IMG/VR virus record: IMGVR_UViG_3300049893_002452
Span: 1 to 49,781 of that record
DNA length: 49,781 bases
From: a virus
Reading direction: 5' to 3' (one strand)
Below, in pieces: positions 7,337 through 14,833 of the stretch. Positions within the stretch are counted from its first letter, which is position 1, and each line of letters begins with the position of its first letter. The notes under the pieces were generated by a model. That model did not search any database. It was not told the DNA's origin and worked only from the letters and a program-made list of their open reading frames with translations. The position numbers and the translations under genes are program-made.

Positions 7337-7864
7337 CTACGTGTTGTCGCTCGCGCGCAGTTGTGCGCCGAGCTTGTTCAAGCGCCACGTCCGCCCGGCG
7401 ATCGTCGTGCCGAGCGCGCGGCAGACGTCGTCGCCGTCGAGATCCTCGAGGACGGTGATGCACGCGGCGTGCTGCATCGGCGTCGCCATGCGGAGCACTT
7501 CGTTGACGAGCATGTACGTCTGCAGGCGGCCGTGACCGCCGAAGCCGTTGACCGCCCCGGGCGGTTCCATCGCGGGCTCGATCGCGTCGTGCCGCTCGGC
7601 CTTCTCGCGCGCCTTGTCGGTCTTCGTTGCTTGCAGACGCGCGCGCGTCCACACCCAGGCTTCGGGCGTGCCGCGCGACGGGTCGAAGACTCCGAAGTGC
7701 TCGACGATGTCGGTGATCAGGTCCGAGCGGAACTCCTCGACGGAGACGTGCCGCCGGCGGAACCGGGACCGAGCAGCGATGCGCTCGATGTACGTCATGT
7801 TCGCCAGGACGAACGCCCAGGCCGCACCGGCCCCTTCCTTCGTCTGTACGTGCTTCGTGGACAT
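7337..7864 (-). CDS. Sigma-factor-like protein (ECF/sigma-70 region 2 and 4 remnants)
   Basis: This 175-residue protein resembles small sigma factors. Residues about 45-90 (FRSDLITDIVEHFGVFDPSRGTPEAWVW at the start of that stretch) look like region 2, with FDPSRG and a following Trp/Arg helix. The last 60 residues (LVNEVLRMATPMQHAACITVLEDL, then VCRALG, RTWRLNKLGAQLR) look like region 4 with a degenerate helix-turn-helix. The ATG at 7864 has GGAGG in front. A copy of the palindromic promoter element lies 36 bases upstream. The protein may direct RNA polymerase to phage promoters, but it could also be a diverged homolog with another role. Confidence 0.6.
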   Translation of the reverse strand: MSTKHVQTKEGAGAAWAFVLANMTYIERIAARSRFRRRHVSVEEFRSDLITDIVEHFGVFDPSRGTPEAWVWTRARLQATKTDKAREKAERHDAIEPAMEPPGAVNGFGGHGRLQTYMLVNEVLRMATPMQHAACITVLEDLDGDDVCRALGTTIAGRTWRLNKLGAQLRASDNT

Positions 7865-7899
7865 GAGAACCTCCAGTCGTGTCGTGGTTGTCGGTCGAG

Positions 7900-7928
7900 A
7901 GTGTACCGCGCGGACGGGTACCGCGCAC
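7900..7928 (-). promoter_or_regulatory. Palindromic promoter element, copy 1
   Basis: In the direction of transcription the core GTACCCGTCCGCGCGGTAC (7903-7921) has GTAC at both ends, 15 bases apart, and overlaps a -10 TACACT at 7900-7905. The -35 position (GTGCGC) is weak. It lies upstream of the sigma-like gene. Confidence 0.6.
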
Positions 7929-7933
7929 CGTGT

Positions 7934-8302
7934 TCAGATCAGCACAAGTCGTGGAGCGATGTCGTACGGCGGATCGAACCCGTGATCCCTGCTCCACAGG
8001 AGGCGGGCGTTCGTTCGAGCAGCAGCGGGCGGTCGCGACCCTTCGAGCACCGCGCGCAGGGTCGTGGAGACGTCGTCGTTGTCGATCGCGCGCGTCGCGT
8101 ACCACTCGCGCAGTTCGTCGGGGAGCAGCGGCCAGCGACGCGCCCACGTTCGGAGCCGCCCGACGTCGTACTCCGAGATCGCATCGTGCCCTCGCGCCGC
8201 GCCGGCGAGTGTTTCGAGCAGCGAGCCGACGGGCTCCCACTCGATCAGATCGCCCAGCGGCGCGACTTCAAGCGACAGCAGAACGAGGGCTTCGGGGCTC
8301 AT
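7934..8302 (-). CDS. Hypothetical protein, 122 residues
   Basis: I do not recognise this mostly helical protein, which starts MSPEALVLLSLEVAPLGDL and contains a WARRWPLLPDELREWYATR segment. The Trp/Arg-rich middle and the ordered C-terminal strand (IAPRLVLI) suggest a folded globular protein. Its ATG overlaps the stop of the cysteine-cluster gene upstream (ATGA), so the two are coupled. Confidence 0.55.
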   Translation of the reverse strand: MSPEALVLLSLEVAPLGDLIEWEPVGSLLETLAGAARGHDAISEYDVGRLRTWARRWPLLPDELREWYATRAIDNDDVSTTLRAVLEGSRPPAAARTNARLLWSRDHGFDPPYDIAPRLVLI

Positions 8303-8736
8303 GCGCTCGCCGAGGCCTCGTGCTCGTCACGCGAGACGACCCGCCCGTCGGGGAGGTGAACCCGCAGCACGACGCCGTCGCGCAGCACCGAGACGGGGAA
8401 CTGGCGGGCGACCGCGGCGAGCAGCTGCGCACCGCGACCGGACTCGCTCGCGCCAGCGCGCACCTCGAAGCACCGCGCGACCTGTGACCCCTTCGCGCCG
8501 TTCGCGATGTCGAAGACGACGCCGGCGTGGTCCGGTCGGTCGGCGACACCGAACGCCCCGAGGAGCCAGAGACACTTGAACCCGACGCAGGACGTCGGCC
8601 GCAGCTGGTAGATCGAGCAGCGCCTCGTTCCCGGGCGCAGCTTCGAACACGCCGTTCCGCACGGCTTCCCCAGGTCGTCGACCGCGACGACGGTGCAGCA
8701 GGCAGCACATTCCGAACACTTTCGTTCCTTTGACAC
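8299..8736 (-). CDS. YkgJ-like cysteine-cluster protein
   Basis: This 145-residue protein has an N-terminal cysteine cluster, CSECAACC, followed by CGTACSKL, a Cys in RRCSIYQLRPTSCVGFKCLW and one more later. This is the pattern of the YkgJ family of putative metal-chelating proteins (Fe or Zn). I chose the GTG at 8736 because AGGAGG lies six bases upstream of it. An in-frame ATG 21 bases earlier would place the same AGGAGG inside the coding region. The role in the phage is unknown. Redox or metal handling is the family-level guess. Confidence 0.7.
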   Translation of the reverse strand: MSKERKCSECAACCTVVAVDDLGKPCGTACSKLRPGTRRCSIYQLRPTSCVGFKCLWLLGAFGVADRPDHAGVVFDIANGAKGSQVARCFEVRAGASESGRGAQLLAAVARQFPVSVLRDGVVLRVHLPDGRVVSRDEHEASASA

Positions 8737-8831
8737 CTTGAACCTCCTTTCTGACATGGATGGTGTTTCCCTTTGCGCTTCGGCCCCGTACACCGCGCGG
8801 GCGGCTGGGGGGCTACCCTCGCCCCGGAGAA

Positions 8832-8870
8832 CCCCGTGCGCGCGCGTGAGGGCCCGACGCGCGCACGGGG
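8832..8870. terminator. Strong GC-rich hairpin between the VWA and cysteine-cluster genes
   Basis: A perfect 13-bp stem, CCCCGTGCGCGCG (8832-8844) with 8858-8870, encloses a 13-base loop. It lies ten bases after the VWA stop codon on the minus strand. No clear T run follows, so it may be a terminator, a processing site or a 3'-end stabiliser. Confidence 0.55.
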
Positions 8871-8879
8871 GACCCCGAC

Positions 8880-10355
8880 CTACATCACCCCCTCGCCCAG
8901 CGCCTTGCCCTTGTCGGTCGCGCGGTCGAGGTCGACGACCTCGGTGCAGATCGCCTTCACCGCCGGGCTGGTCGACCCGCCGTTGACGATCACACCGAAG
9001 ACGCGCAGGCCCTTCGCCTTGGCGGCCTCGAGCTCCGCGAGCACGCTCGGGCTGACCGCAGCCTGCCCGTCGGTCACGAAGATGAAGTCGGCCCGCTCCT
9101 CGCGCAGCCCGCACTCCAGGGCGAACCGCACCGGGCCGTCGAACGACGTGCCGCCGTGGACGTTCCGGCCGGCGACGCGCAGGACCACGTCGGCGACGCC
9201 GCCGATCGGCTTCCACTGGTCGGGCCGCGGGTACGACTCGCGACCCCGGCCGTCGTGCGCGACGTAGCCCTTGCCGCTCGCGTCGATCCGCTCGGCCGAG
9301 GTGACCTGCGTGTCGAAGCCGATCACGGTCACCGCGCGCTTCTCCTTCGCGCCCTGCCCGACGGCGGCGATCGCCACCGCCGAGGCCCACATCAGCGGCT
9401 CGCCGCTCATCGAGCCCGACTCGTCGACCATGACGACGATCGGCCCGCGGCCCTGCGGTTCCTTGCCCTCCAGGCGGTACTGGACCGCGGTGCGCTCGAC
9501 GATGTCGCGCAGCATCAGCAGCCGCGCCTTGGGGTGCCGCAGCCGCGCCATCTGCGCGGGCAGGATGCGAGCGACGTCGCCGCCGCGCTCGATGTCCACG
9601 ACCTCCTCGCGCGCGTGGACGTTGCGCACCTTGTTCTTCTTGGAGGCGATGCGCGCGATGCGACCCGCACGCTTGAGCACCTCCCGCAGCGACGGGTCGT
9701 TCCGCAGCCGCTCCGCGAGCTGCATCCGGCGGGCGTCGCCCTGCTCGTGCTGCGGAGGCGCGCTCTCCAGACCGGGCGCCAGACCGCCGAGCGCGGTGCG
9801 CATCTCGTTGACGTCCTCGGCGGCGCCGCGGGCAGCAGCGCGGATCGCGGCGCGCATCCGGTCCTCCGAGGTCGGCGTCCCCTCGTCGGCGCCACCGTTC
9901 TCCTCGTTCGCCTCCATGTCCTTGAGGAGCTCGGGCAGCTTCGACGCGATGCGGTCGACGATCCCCTTGCTCGCGAGGGCGGCGAAGTCGGCATCGCCGC
10001 GGACCGACTGGCGCAGCGTCTCGAACTCGGCCATGCCGTCGATCAGGTCGTGAACCTTCGACATCCACGCCGGCCCCTCGGGGTCGTCGAGCTTCTGCGG
10101 GTCGTTGTACAGCCGGGCGAACACCTCACCGCCGAACTCCTCGGCGGCGCCCCAGTTCTCGCCGCGGCGGGCTTCGTGCGCGCCAGGGTCAACGTCGTCG
10201 CCGTCGAGCACGCGCTCGATCTGACCGACGCTGCAACGCAGCGGGCGGCTCGCTTCCAGACGCTGCGTCCAGAGGTACCGCTGCCAGCGCGACACCTCGA
10301 AGACGTGGCGCTCGTGCTCGGCGGTGTAGGCGGCGGCGGTGCGGGCTGCGGACAT
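8880..10355 (-). CDS. VWA-domain protein (ViaA/CoxE-like), MoxR partner
   Basis: This 491-residue protein has a helical N-terminal two thirds and a C-terminal von Willebrand A domain. The MIDAS motif VVMVDESGSMSG is near residue 308, the later Thr is in HGGTSFDGP, and the Asp is in FIFVTDGQAAV. The metal site looks intact. Such proteins work with MoxR/RavA AAA+ ATPases as chaperone-like pairs, and a MoxR gene is close upstream at 10605-11759. The ATG at 10355 is preceded by GGAGG. The gene has its own copy of the palindromic promoter element. Its target in the infected cell is unknown. Confidence 0.88.
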   Translation of the reverse strand: MSAARTAAAYTAEHERHVFEVSRWQRYLWTQRLEASRPLRCSVGQIERVLDGDDVDPGAHEARRGENWGAAEEFGGEVFARLYNDPQKLDDPEGPAWMSKVHDLIDGMAEFETLRQSVRGDADFAALASKGIVDRIASKLPELLKDMEANEENGGADEGTPTSEDRMRAAIRAAARGAAEDVNEMRTALGGLAPGLESAPPQHEQGDARRMQLAERLRNDPSLREVLKRAGRIARIASKKNKVRNVHAREEVVDIERGGDVARILPAQMARLRHPKARLLMLRDIVERTAVQYRLEGKEPQGRGPIVVMVDESGSMSGEPLMWASAVAIAAVGQGAKEKRAVTVIGFDTQVTSAERIDASGKGYVAHDGRGRESYPRPDQWKPIGGVADVVLRVAGRNVHGGTSFDGPVRFALECGLREERADFIFVTDGQAAVSPSVLAELEAAKAKGLRVFGVIVNGGSTSPAVKAICTEVVDLDRATDKGKALGEGVM

Positions 10356-10372
10356 GACGACCTCCGAGGACC

Positions 10373-10401
10373 AAGGTACACCCGCCCGGGGTACGGGAGA
10401 A
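10373..10401 (-). promoter_or_regulatory. Palindromic promoter element, copy 2 (VWA gene)
   Basis: On the minus strand there is a -35 TTCTCC, a 17-base spacer and a -10 TACCTT. The core GTACCCCGGGCGGGTGTAC (10376-10394) fills the spacer and overlaps the -10. The start codon is 18 bases downstream of the -10. Confidence 0.75.
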
Positions 10402-10434
10402 CACCCGCGGGCAGATTTCTTTCAAGCGGCCGAG

Positions 10435-10602
10435 CTACCGCAAGAACGCGGCGAACGCCGCTCGCCAGCCGCGCGAGTACACGGACCACGCGACCGCGCA
10501 GGCGAGCACCGCGACGAACGGTGCGAGCCCCAGCGCGTGCCGCGCGGTGCTGTTCGGCACCGCGGCGGCGAAGGCTTCGGAGAAGTGCAGAAGGGCTTCC
10601 AT
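10435..10602 (-). CDS. Small single-pass membrane protein
   Basis: This 55-residue protein starts MEALLHFSEAF and has one long hydrophobic segment (about residues 24-41, from HALGLAPFVAVLACAVAWSV) and a basic C-terminal end. The ATG lies two bases after the moxR stop. It sits between moxR and the VWA gene, so it may anchor or guide that pair at the membrane. That is inference from position. Confidence 0.55.
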   Translation of the reverse strand: MEALLHFSEAFAAAVPNSTARHALGLAPFVAVLACAVAWSVYSRGWRAAFAAFLR

Positions 10603-10604
10603 GA

Positions 10605-11759
10605 TCAGAACCCGAACCGCTTGGCCATCTCGCGCCCGATCTGGCCCTGCATCGCGGCGACCCGGTCCAGAACCTGCGTCACCGCAGCGGTCTGGCGAAG
10701 GCGCTGGAGCTCGGCGATCTGCTCGCGGAGCGTGGTGTTCGCGACCTTCGCGCGCTGCGAGAACGCGGCGTCGTCGGTGACCTTGAAGTCGACCGACCCG
10801 TGCGCCTCGACGGCGGCGTCGAGGATCGCCATCGCGCGGGCGAGATCGGGGTTCGCCTTCGCTGCGATCGTCTGGTAGATCGGCGCGCGCTCCTCGGGCT
10901 TGTTCCACAGCGCGTCCGCGAGCACGAGCAGGTCGTCGCCGGTCGCAACGGTGCGCCCGCACAGGACCGCGTGCGCCTGGACGAGCTTCATGCACTTGCC
11001 CCAGCGGCGGTCGCTCGGCACGATCCCGTGCGCCTGGGCGAGCTCGTCGCGCACGTCGAGGATGATGTCGATGACGCCCGAGAGGTCGACCTGCTCGCGC
11101 ATCGCGCGCAGTTCGGCAACCTGCTCGCGCGAGAGGCGCGTCGCGATCTTCGGAGCGGACCCGCCGAGGAGCAGCGCGCGCAGCTTGTCCCGGTCGTGAA
11201 TGTACGCGACCCAGCGGCGCAGCATGAACCGGTCGTACAGCGCCTCCAGCCCGTCGTCCGCGGGCAGCTCGTTCGACGCGCCGATCGCCATCTGCAGCGG
11301 GATCTTGACGCGCTGACCGCCGTTGTCGAACACGCGCTCGTTGAGCGCGGTCAGCAGCGCGTTGAGGATCGCGCTGTTCGCCTTGAAGATCTCGTCGAGG
11401 AAGGCCACCTCGGCCTCGGGGAAGTAGCCGCGGGTGACGCGGCGGTACTCATCGCGCTCCAACCCCTGCAGCGAGACGGGGCCGAAGGGCTCCTCGGGGA
11501 CCGTGAAGCGCGTGAACAACAGGCCGAAGTACGACGCGCCGAGCGCATCGGAGAAGGCGTTCGCCAGCGCGCTCTTGCCGGTGCCCGGGGGGCCCAGCAG
11601 GAGAACGTGCTCGCCGGCGATGAGCGCGACGAGCAGCGCGCGGATCTCCTCGTCGCGCTCCATGAACGCGCTCGCGAGAGCGCGACCGAGGCGCTGCGCC
11701 GCGTCGACGGCGTCCTGCTGCTGGGTCGAAAGGGGAAGAACCTGGGCGAGAGCGGTCAT
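10605..11759 (-). CDS. MoxR/RavA-family AAA+ ATPase
   Basis: This 384-residue protein has Walker A GPPGTGKS at residues 56-63, Walker B VAFLDEIFK near 118-126, sensor-1 AIGASNELPADD and the arginine-finger region DRFMLRRWVAY, all typical of the MoxR clade. The C-terminal third is helical. MoxR ATPases act with VWA proteins in chaperone-like or metal-insertion roles. The VWA partner is encoded downstream at 8880-10355. The ATG at 11759 is preceded by GGAGG, and a palindromic promoter element lies about 40 bases upstream. Confidence 0.9.
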   Translation of the reverse strand: MTALAQVLPLSTQQQDAVDAAQRLGRALASAFMERDEEIRALLVALIAGEHVLLLGPPGTGKSALANAFSDALGASYFGLLFTRFTVPEEPFGPVSLQGLERDEYRRVTRGYFPEAEVAFLDEIFKANSAILNALLTALNERVFDNGGQRVKIPLQMAIGASNELPADDGLEALYDRFMLRRWVAYIHDRDKLRALLLGGSAPKIATRLSREQVAELRAMREQVDLSGVIDIILDVRDELAQAHGIVPSDRRWGKCMKLVQAHAVLCGRTVATGDDLLVLADALWNKPEERAPIYQTIAAKANPDLARAMAILDAAVEAHGSVDFKVTDDAAFSQRAKVANTTLREQIAELQRLRQTAAVTQVLDRVAAMQGQIGREMAKRFGF

Positions 11760-11794
11760 GGGAACCTCCGGTGCGGTGTCGTGGTGACGAGATC

Positions 11795-11823
11795 AAAGTA
11801 CACCCGCCGCGGGTACGGGAGAA
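11795..11823 (-). promoter_or_regulatory. Palindromic promoter element, copy 3 (moxR)
   Basis: Reading on the minus strand, -35 TTCTCC, 17-base spacer and -10 TACTTT. The core GTACCCGCGGCGGGTGTAC spans 11798-11816. This copy is closest to the consensus. Confidence 0.78.
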
Positions 11824-11865
11824 CAGCCCCGTGAAGAAAAGTTGATCGCGGCCGATCGAGGCCCG

Positions 11866-11903
11866 AAAAACAGCTGCGCCCCGCGGCTTTCACCGCGAGG
11901 CGC
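11866..11903 (-). terminator. Intrinsic terminator after the large unknown gene
   Basis: On the minus strand an 11-bp stem (GCGCCTCGCGG with a six-base loop, one U-G pair) spans 11876-11903. A run of five T (11866-11870) follows after a short spacer. It lies 20 bases after the stop codon of the gene at 11923-13356 and before the moxR promoter. Confidence 0.75.
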
Positions 11904-11922
11904 TGCATGGTTGCGAGCCGTT

Positions 11923-13356
11923 CTACTGCGGCTGCGCCGCGACGATCGCCTCGATCAGCTTCTTCTTCCCCATCTTCGTGCGGCCTTGGATGTTCATCTT
12001 CACCGCGATCTCGAACACATCGCTCTGCGGCATCGCGCGCAGCGCATCGACGTCGATCCCGTTCTCGATGTGGACCTTCGACTCCTCGACGGTCGCCTCG
12101 GGCGCCGCCGAGACGGGCTCCTGCGCGGCCGGGGCGGGCTCGCTGGGCTGCGCGGCGACGGTCGCCGGCCCCTCGGTCGGCTCGGTGCGCGGACCGCCCT
12201 CCAGCGGCGTCAGGCGCAAGCGGTTCGCCATCCAGTCGGACCGGTCGGAGAGCAGGCGAGCGCGGTAGCCGAGCGTCGCGAACAGCCCGCGGTTCGCCTC
12301 GACGAGCACCGCGCTGTACTTGAACGCCGACGGCGGGAGGTCGAACTCGGTCTGGAACGCCGTCGTCATCTCGACGACTCCGTCGGCGCCCTTGCACCCG
12401 CGCTCGATCGCGGCGGCGATCGCCTTGCTCCAGCGGTCGACGTTCGCAGCACGGGGCGCGCGCGTCCGCGCCTCGCCGTTCACACCGGCGATCTTGTCGA
12501 CGAGGGCCTGCCCTTCGCCGATCGCCTTGTCGAGCTCGAGGAACAGGTCGTCCATGCTGACCTGCAGCGCGTCGGCATAGAGCTCGACCTGCTGGCGCAG
12601 CCCCTTGAACTCGGTCAGCAGCCCGATCGCGGAGTCCTCGCGCACGCCCGACGCGCGGGAGGTCCACTCGGTCAGCTTGCCGCGCAGCTCCTCGACGCTC
12701 GCGCCGACGTGCGCGCGCGTGTTCTTCTCGATCGTCTTCACCGACGACGCCGTCGTCGCGACGTGCAGCACGTCCATGTCGCTGTCGCCGATCTTGCCGA
12801 CGACCCGGGCGAGCGCCTGCAGCGCGGCGTCGTGCTGGCGCGGCACGTAGTACGTCCCGCCCTGCCGGCGCAGCGGCACCGCACCGAACTCGCCCATCTT
12901 CTTCTGCAGGATCTGCGGCCGGATGAACTCGTGGTCGAGGTACGTCATCGCGTCGTTCGCCGCCGCAACGTAGTCGCGCGCCTCCGACGATGCGCCGACC
13001 GAGGCCCAGGTCTTCGCCTTGAGGTCCCAGGTCGCCTTGTCGACCTGCACCCAGCGAACCTCGTGAGCGTCGACGCGATCGTGCTTGAGGATGCCGACCT
13101 CGACGACGTTCGAGTCGGAGAACACGACCTGCGCCATGTAGCGGTCGGCGTTCCCGCGACCCTGGCGCCACGCCGACGCCGCACGACGGACGCCGTGCTC
13201 GGGGTCGATGTCGGGGACCGCGATGTCGGTGATCCCCTCCGCTGCGAGGATCGCGCGCAGATCGGCCGGCTTGACCTGGGTGCCGAACAGGTCCCAGGTG
13301 ACGATCGCTCCAAGGCCCTGCGCAACGCTGTCGATCATCTGCTGCTTCGTGGACAC
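11923..13356 (-). CDS. Large phage protein with C-terminal Rho-N/SAP-like domain
   Basis: I cannot assign a function to this 477-residue protein. The layout resembles phage proteins grouped as DUF6744, but that is recall, not a search. Visible parts are an alpha/beta N-terminal region, a helical middle with a possible coiled segment around VKTIEKNTRAHVGASVEELR, a Pro/Ala/Glu-rich linker, and a final 40 residues (DVDALRAMPQ, then KMNIQGRTKMGKKKLIEAI) that look like a Rho N-terminal or SAP-type nucleic-acid-binding module. The GTG at 13356 has GGAGG five to six bases upstream. Two palindromic promoter elements lie in front. Confidence 0.7.
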   Translation of the reverse strand: MSTKQQMIDSVAQGLGAIVTWDLFGTQVKPADLRAILAAEGITDIAVPDIDPEHGVRRAASAWRQGRGNADRYMAQVVFSDSNVVEVGILKHDRVDAHEVRWVQVDKATWDLKAKTWASVGASSEARDYVAAANDAMTYLDHEFIRPQILQKKMGEFGAVPLRRQGGTYYVPRQHDAALQALARVVGKIGDSDMDVLHVATTASSVKTIEKNTRAHVGASVEELRGKLTEWTSRASGVREDSAIGLLTEFKGLRQQVELYADALQVSMDDLFLELDKAIGEGQALVDKIAGVNGEARTRAPRAANVDRWSKAIAAAIERGCKGADGVVEMTTAFQTEFDLPPSAFKYSAVLVEANRGLFATLGYRARLLSDRSDWMANRLRLTPLEGGPRTEPTEGPATVAAQPSEPAPAAQEPVSAAPEATVEESKVHIENGIDVDALRAMPQSDVFEIAVKMNIQGRTKMGKKKLIEAIVAAQPQ

Positions 13357-13398
13357 GGTGACCTCCGGTTCGGGTCGGCGACGGCCGACCACGAGATC

Positions 13399-13427
13399 AG
13401 AGTCCACCGCCGCGGGGTACCGGACAA
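13399..13427 (-). promoter_or_regulatory. Palindromic promoter element, copy 4
   Basis: Minus strand: -35 TTGTCC, 17-base spacer, -10 GACTCT. The core GTACCCCGCGGCGGTGGAC lies at 13402-13420. It is directly upstream of the 477-residue gene. Confidence 0.7.
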
Positions 13428-13567
13428 CACCCGCGGTCGAACTTTCGTCAAGGTCTGCCTCGGTCGGCCGAACGCGCGAAGACGGCGCTCGTGACGCACG
13501 ACGCCGTCTGTCTCGCTTCCCCATAGATCCCCGACGCAAGGTCCGAGGGCGACCCGCTGCTCGGAGG

Positions 13568-13596
13568 ACGGTCCACCGAGCGCGGGTACCGGACAA
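13568..13596 (-). promoter_or_regulatory. Palindromic promoter element, copy 5
   Basis: Minus strand: -35 TTGTCC, 17-base spacer, poor -10 GACCGT. The core GTACCCGCGCTCGGTGGAC lies at 13571-13589. It is about 170 bases upstream of copy 4, pointing the same way, so it may be a tandem promoter or an auxiliary operator. Confidence 0.6.
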
Positions 13597-13607
13597 CAGC
13601 CGTCTGG

Positions 13608-13901
13608 TCAGCTTGCGAGCAGCACCGCCGCCACGCCGAGAGCGAAGCCGCTGGCGATGAGCAGCGCGCCGAACGCCGGCGCCGCCCACACGGGCGGTCG
13701 AGGTGCGACGACCGCAGGCGGTCGCGGCGGCCGCAGGAGCAGGCAGAGCGACTGCCCGCCCGGCTCGTCCAGAGCGACCGTCGTGACGACCTCCCAGCCC
13801 TCGCGCACGAGCGCCGCGAGCCCCGGGTCGTCGGCCGCCCGGTCGAACTGCTGGAGGTCCATGCGGACCACCTTGCATCGAACCGACGGCTCGTTCGTCA
13901 T
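13608..13901 (-). CDS. Small C-terminally anchored membrane protein
   Basis: This 97-residue protein has a soluble N-terminal part (REGWEVVTTVALDE, then a CLLLRPPRPP strand, like small DUF4177-type proteins), a Pro-rich linker and one C-terminal membrane segment (APAFGALLIASGFALGVAAV). The ATG overlaps the stop of the upstream gene (ATGA). The function is unknown. Confidence 0.6.
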   Translation of the reverse strand: MTNEPSVRCKVVRMDLQQFDRAADDPGLAALVREGWEVVTTVALDEPGGQSLCLLLRPPRPPAVVAPRPPVWAAPAFGALLIASGFALGVAAVLLAS

Positions 13902-14770
13902 GCGATCGCCTGCTTGTCGCCAGCTTCTTCGGGGAGGTGCATGTCGATCGCCGCGTTGACGACGTCCTGCGACAGCGTCCAGCCGGTCACCTTCTTCTTC
14001 CCCTTGCCCTTGCCGACCTGCTGCCCGAGCGCGACCACGAGATTCGCCCACGTCGGGGCCGACCCGAGCTCCTTCGCGTGGTTCTCGTAGTCCTTGAGCA
14101 GCGCGTTCTCCTTGTCGTCGGCGCCTTCGACCTTGACCGCGGAGACGATCGAGTCGGCGCGGCGCACGATCCCGAAGTCGACCAGCGTGTACTTGTCGCC
14201 CTTCTTGCCGGTGAAGATGCCGAAGACGTCCTCGTCGCCGATCTTGCCGGCGACCACCGAACCGATCTCGGGGTCGGGGGAGTCGCCGGTCTTGTTGAAC
14301 GGCAGGTCCGCCTGCCGCGGCTCGACGACGACGCCGATCTTCTTGCCGAGGGCCTCGAGGAGCCCGACGCTGTCGGTCGCCTTGACCGCGCGCAGCCGCA
14401 GCCGAGCAAGGTAGGTCTGCACCCGCTCGGTCGTACGGACCTGCAGGTGCCGCACCTCGGCGCTGACGCCGTCGAGGAACACGCGCCCGTTCTCCGTGTT
14501 CATCGTGATCTTGATCGTGTCGGCCGTCGGCTTGACGGTGACGACCGCGGACCCGAGGCCCTCCTTCGCACGGCCCTGGAGCTCGCCAGTCGAGGGGATC
14601 GTCGCGTCGAGGTACTCCGCATCGTCAGGCGACGACAGGCCGAACGCGAGATCGATGTCCCACAGCAGCGTGTTCTCACTCTCGGCGTCGACCTTCGGCA
14701 CGGCGCGGATCAGCTGGGCGGCCCCATCGTCCTGGCGCGCGAAGTCAACGATGCTCGTGTTCTTCATCAT
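13898..14770 (-). CDS. Phage protein of unknown function, 290 residues
   Basis: I do not recognise this alpha/beta protein. It begins with two Met (MMKNTSIVDFARQ) and has a middle section rich in strands and charged residues, with a Gly/Lys-rich patch (VGKGKGKKK) near the C-terminus. It is the next gene after the primase-helicase, so a DNA-metabolism role is likely. The first ATG is 11 bases after AGGAGG, and the second ATG is 14 bases after it. A candidate promoter (TTCGAC, 17 bases, TACAGG on the minus strand, near 14799-14827) lies upstream. Confidence 0.6.
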   Translation of the reverse strand: MMKNTSIVDFARQDDGAAQLIRAVPKVDAESENTLLWDIDLAFGLSSPDDAEYLDATIPSTGELQGRAKEGLGSAVVTVKPTADTIKITMNTENGRVFLDGVSAEVRHLQVRTTERVQTYLARLRLRAVKATDSVGLLEALGKKIGVVVEPRQADLPFNKTGDSPDPEIGSVVAGKIGDEDVFGIFTGKKGDKYTLVDFGIVRRADSIVSAVKVEGADDKENALLKDYENHAKELGSAPTWANLVVALGQQVGKGKGKKKVTGWTLSQDVVNAAIDMHLPEEAGDKQAIA

Positions 14771-14833
14771 GGTCTTCTGGTCCTCCTGTGACGAGGCCCT
14801 GTATCCGTGCGCGCGCACCGGTCGAAGGTCGAA

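Larger units (their letters stand above)
13357..13607. other. Intergenic region with two tandem promoter elements
   Basis: This 251-base gap holds palindromic elements 4 and 5. The reading frame of the downstream gene stays open back to an ATG near 13525, which would add a basic N-terminal extension. That ATG has no convincing ribosome site, so the annotated GTG start is preferred. I see nothing else here. Confidence 0.6.

Noticed and set aside
8737-8757. Earlier ATG for the cysteine-cluster protein
   Set aside because: The AGGAGG that best serves initiation would be inside the coding region. The GTG at 8736 fits it.
13357-13525. N-terminally extended form of the 477-residue protein as the main product
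   Set aside because: The upstream ATG has no convincing ribosome site and the extension is Arg-rich and unlike a domain. It is kept only as a possibility.
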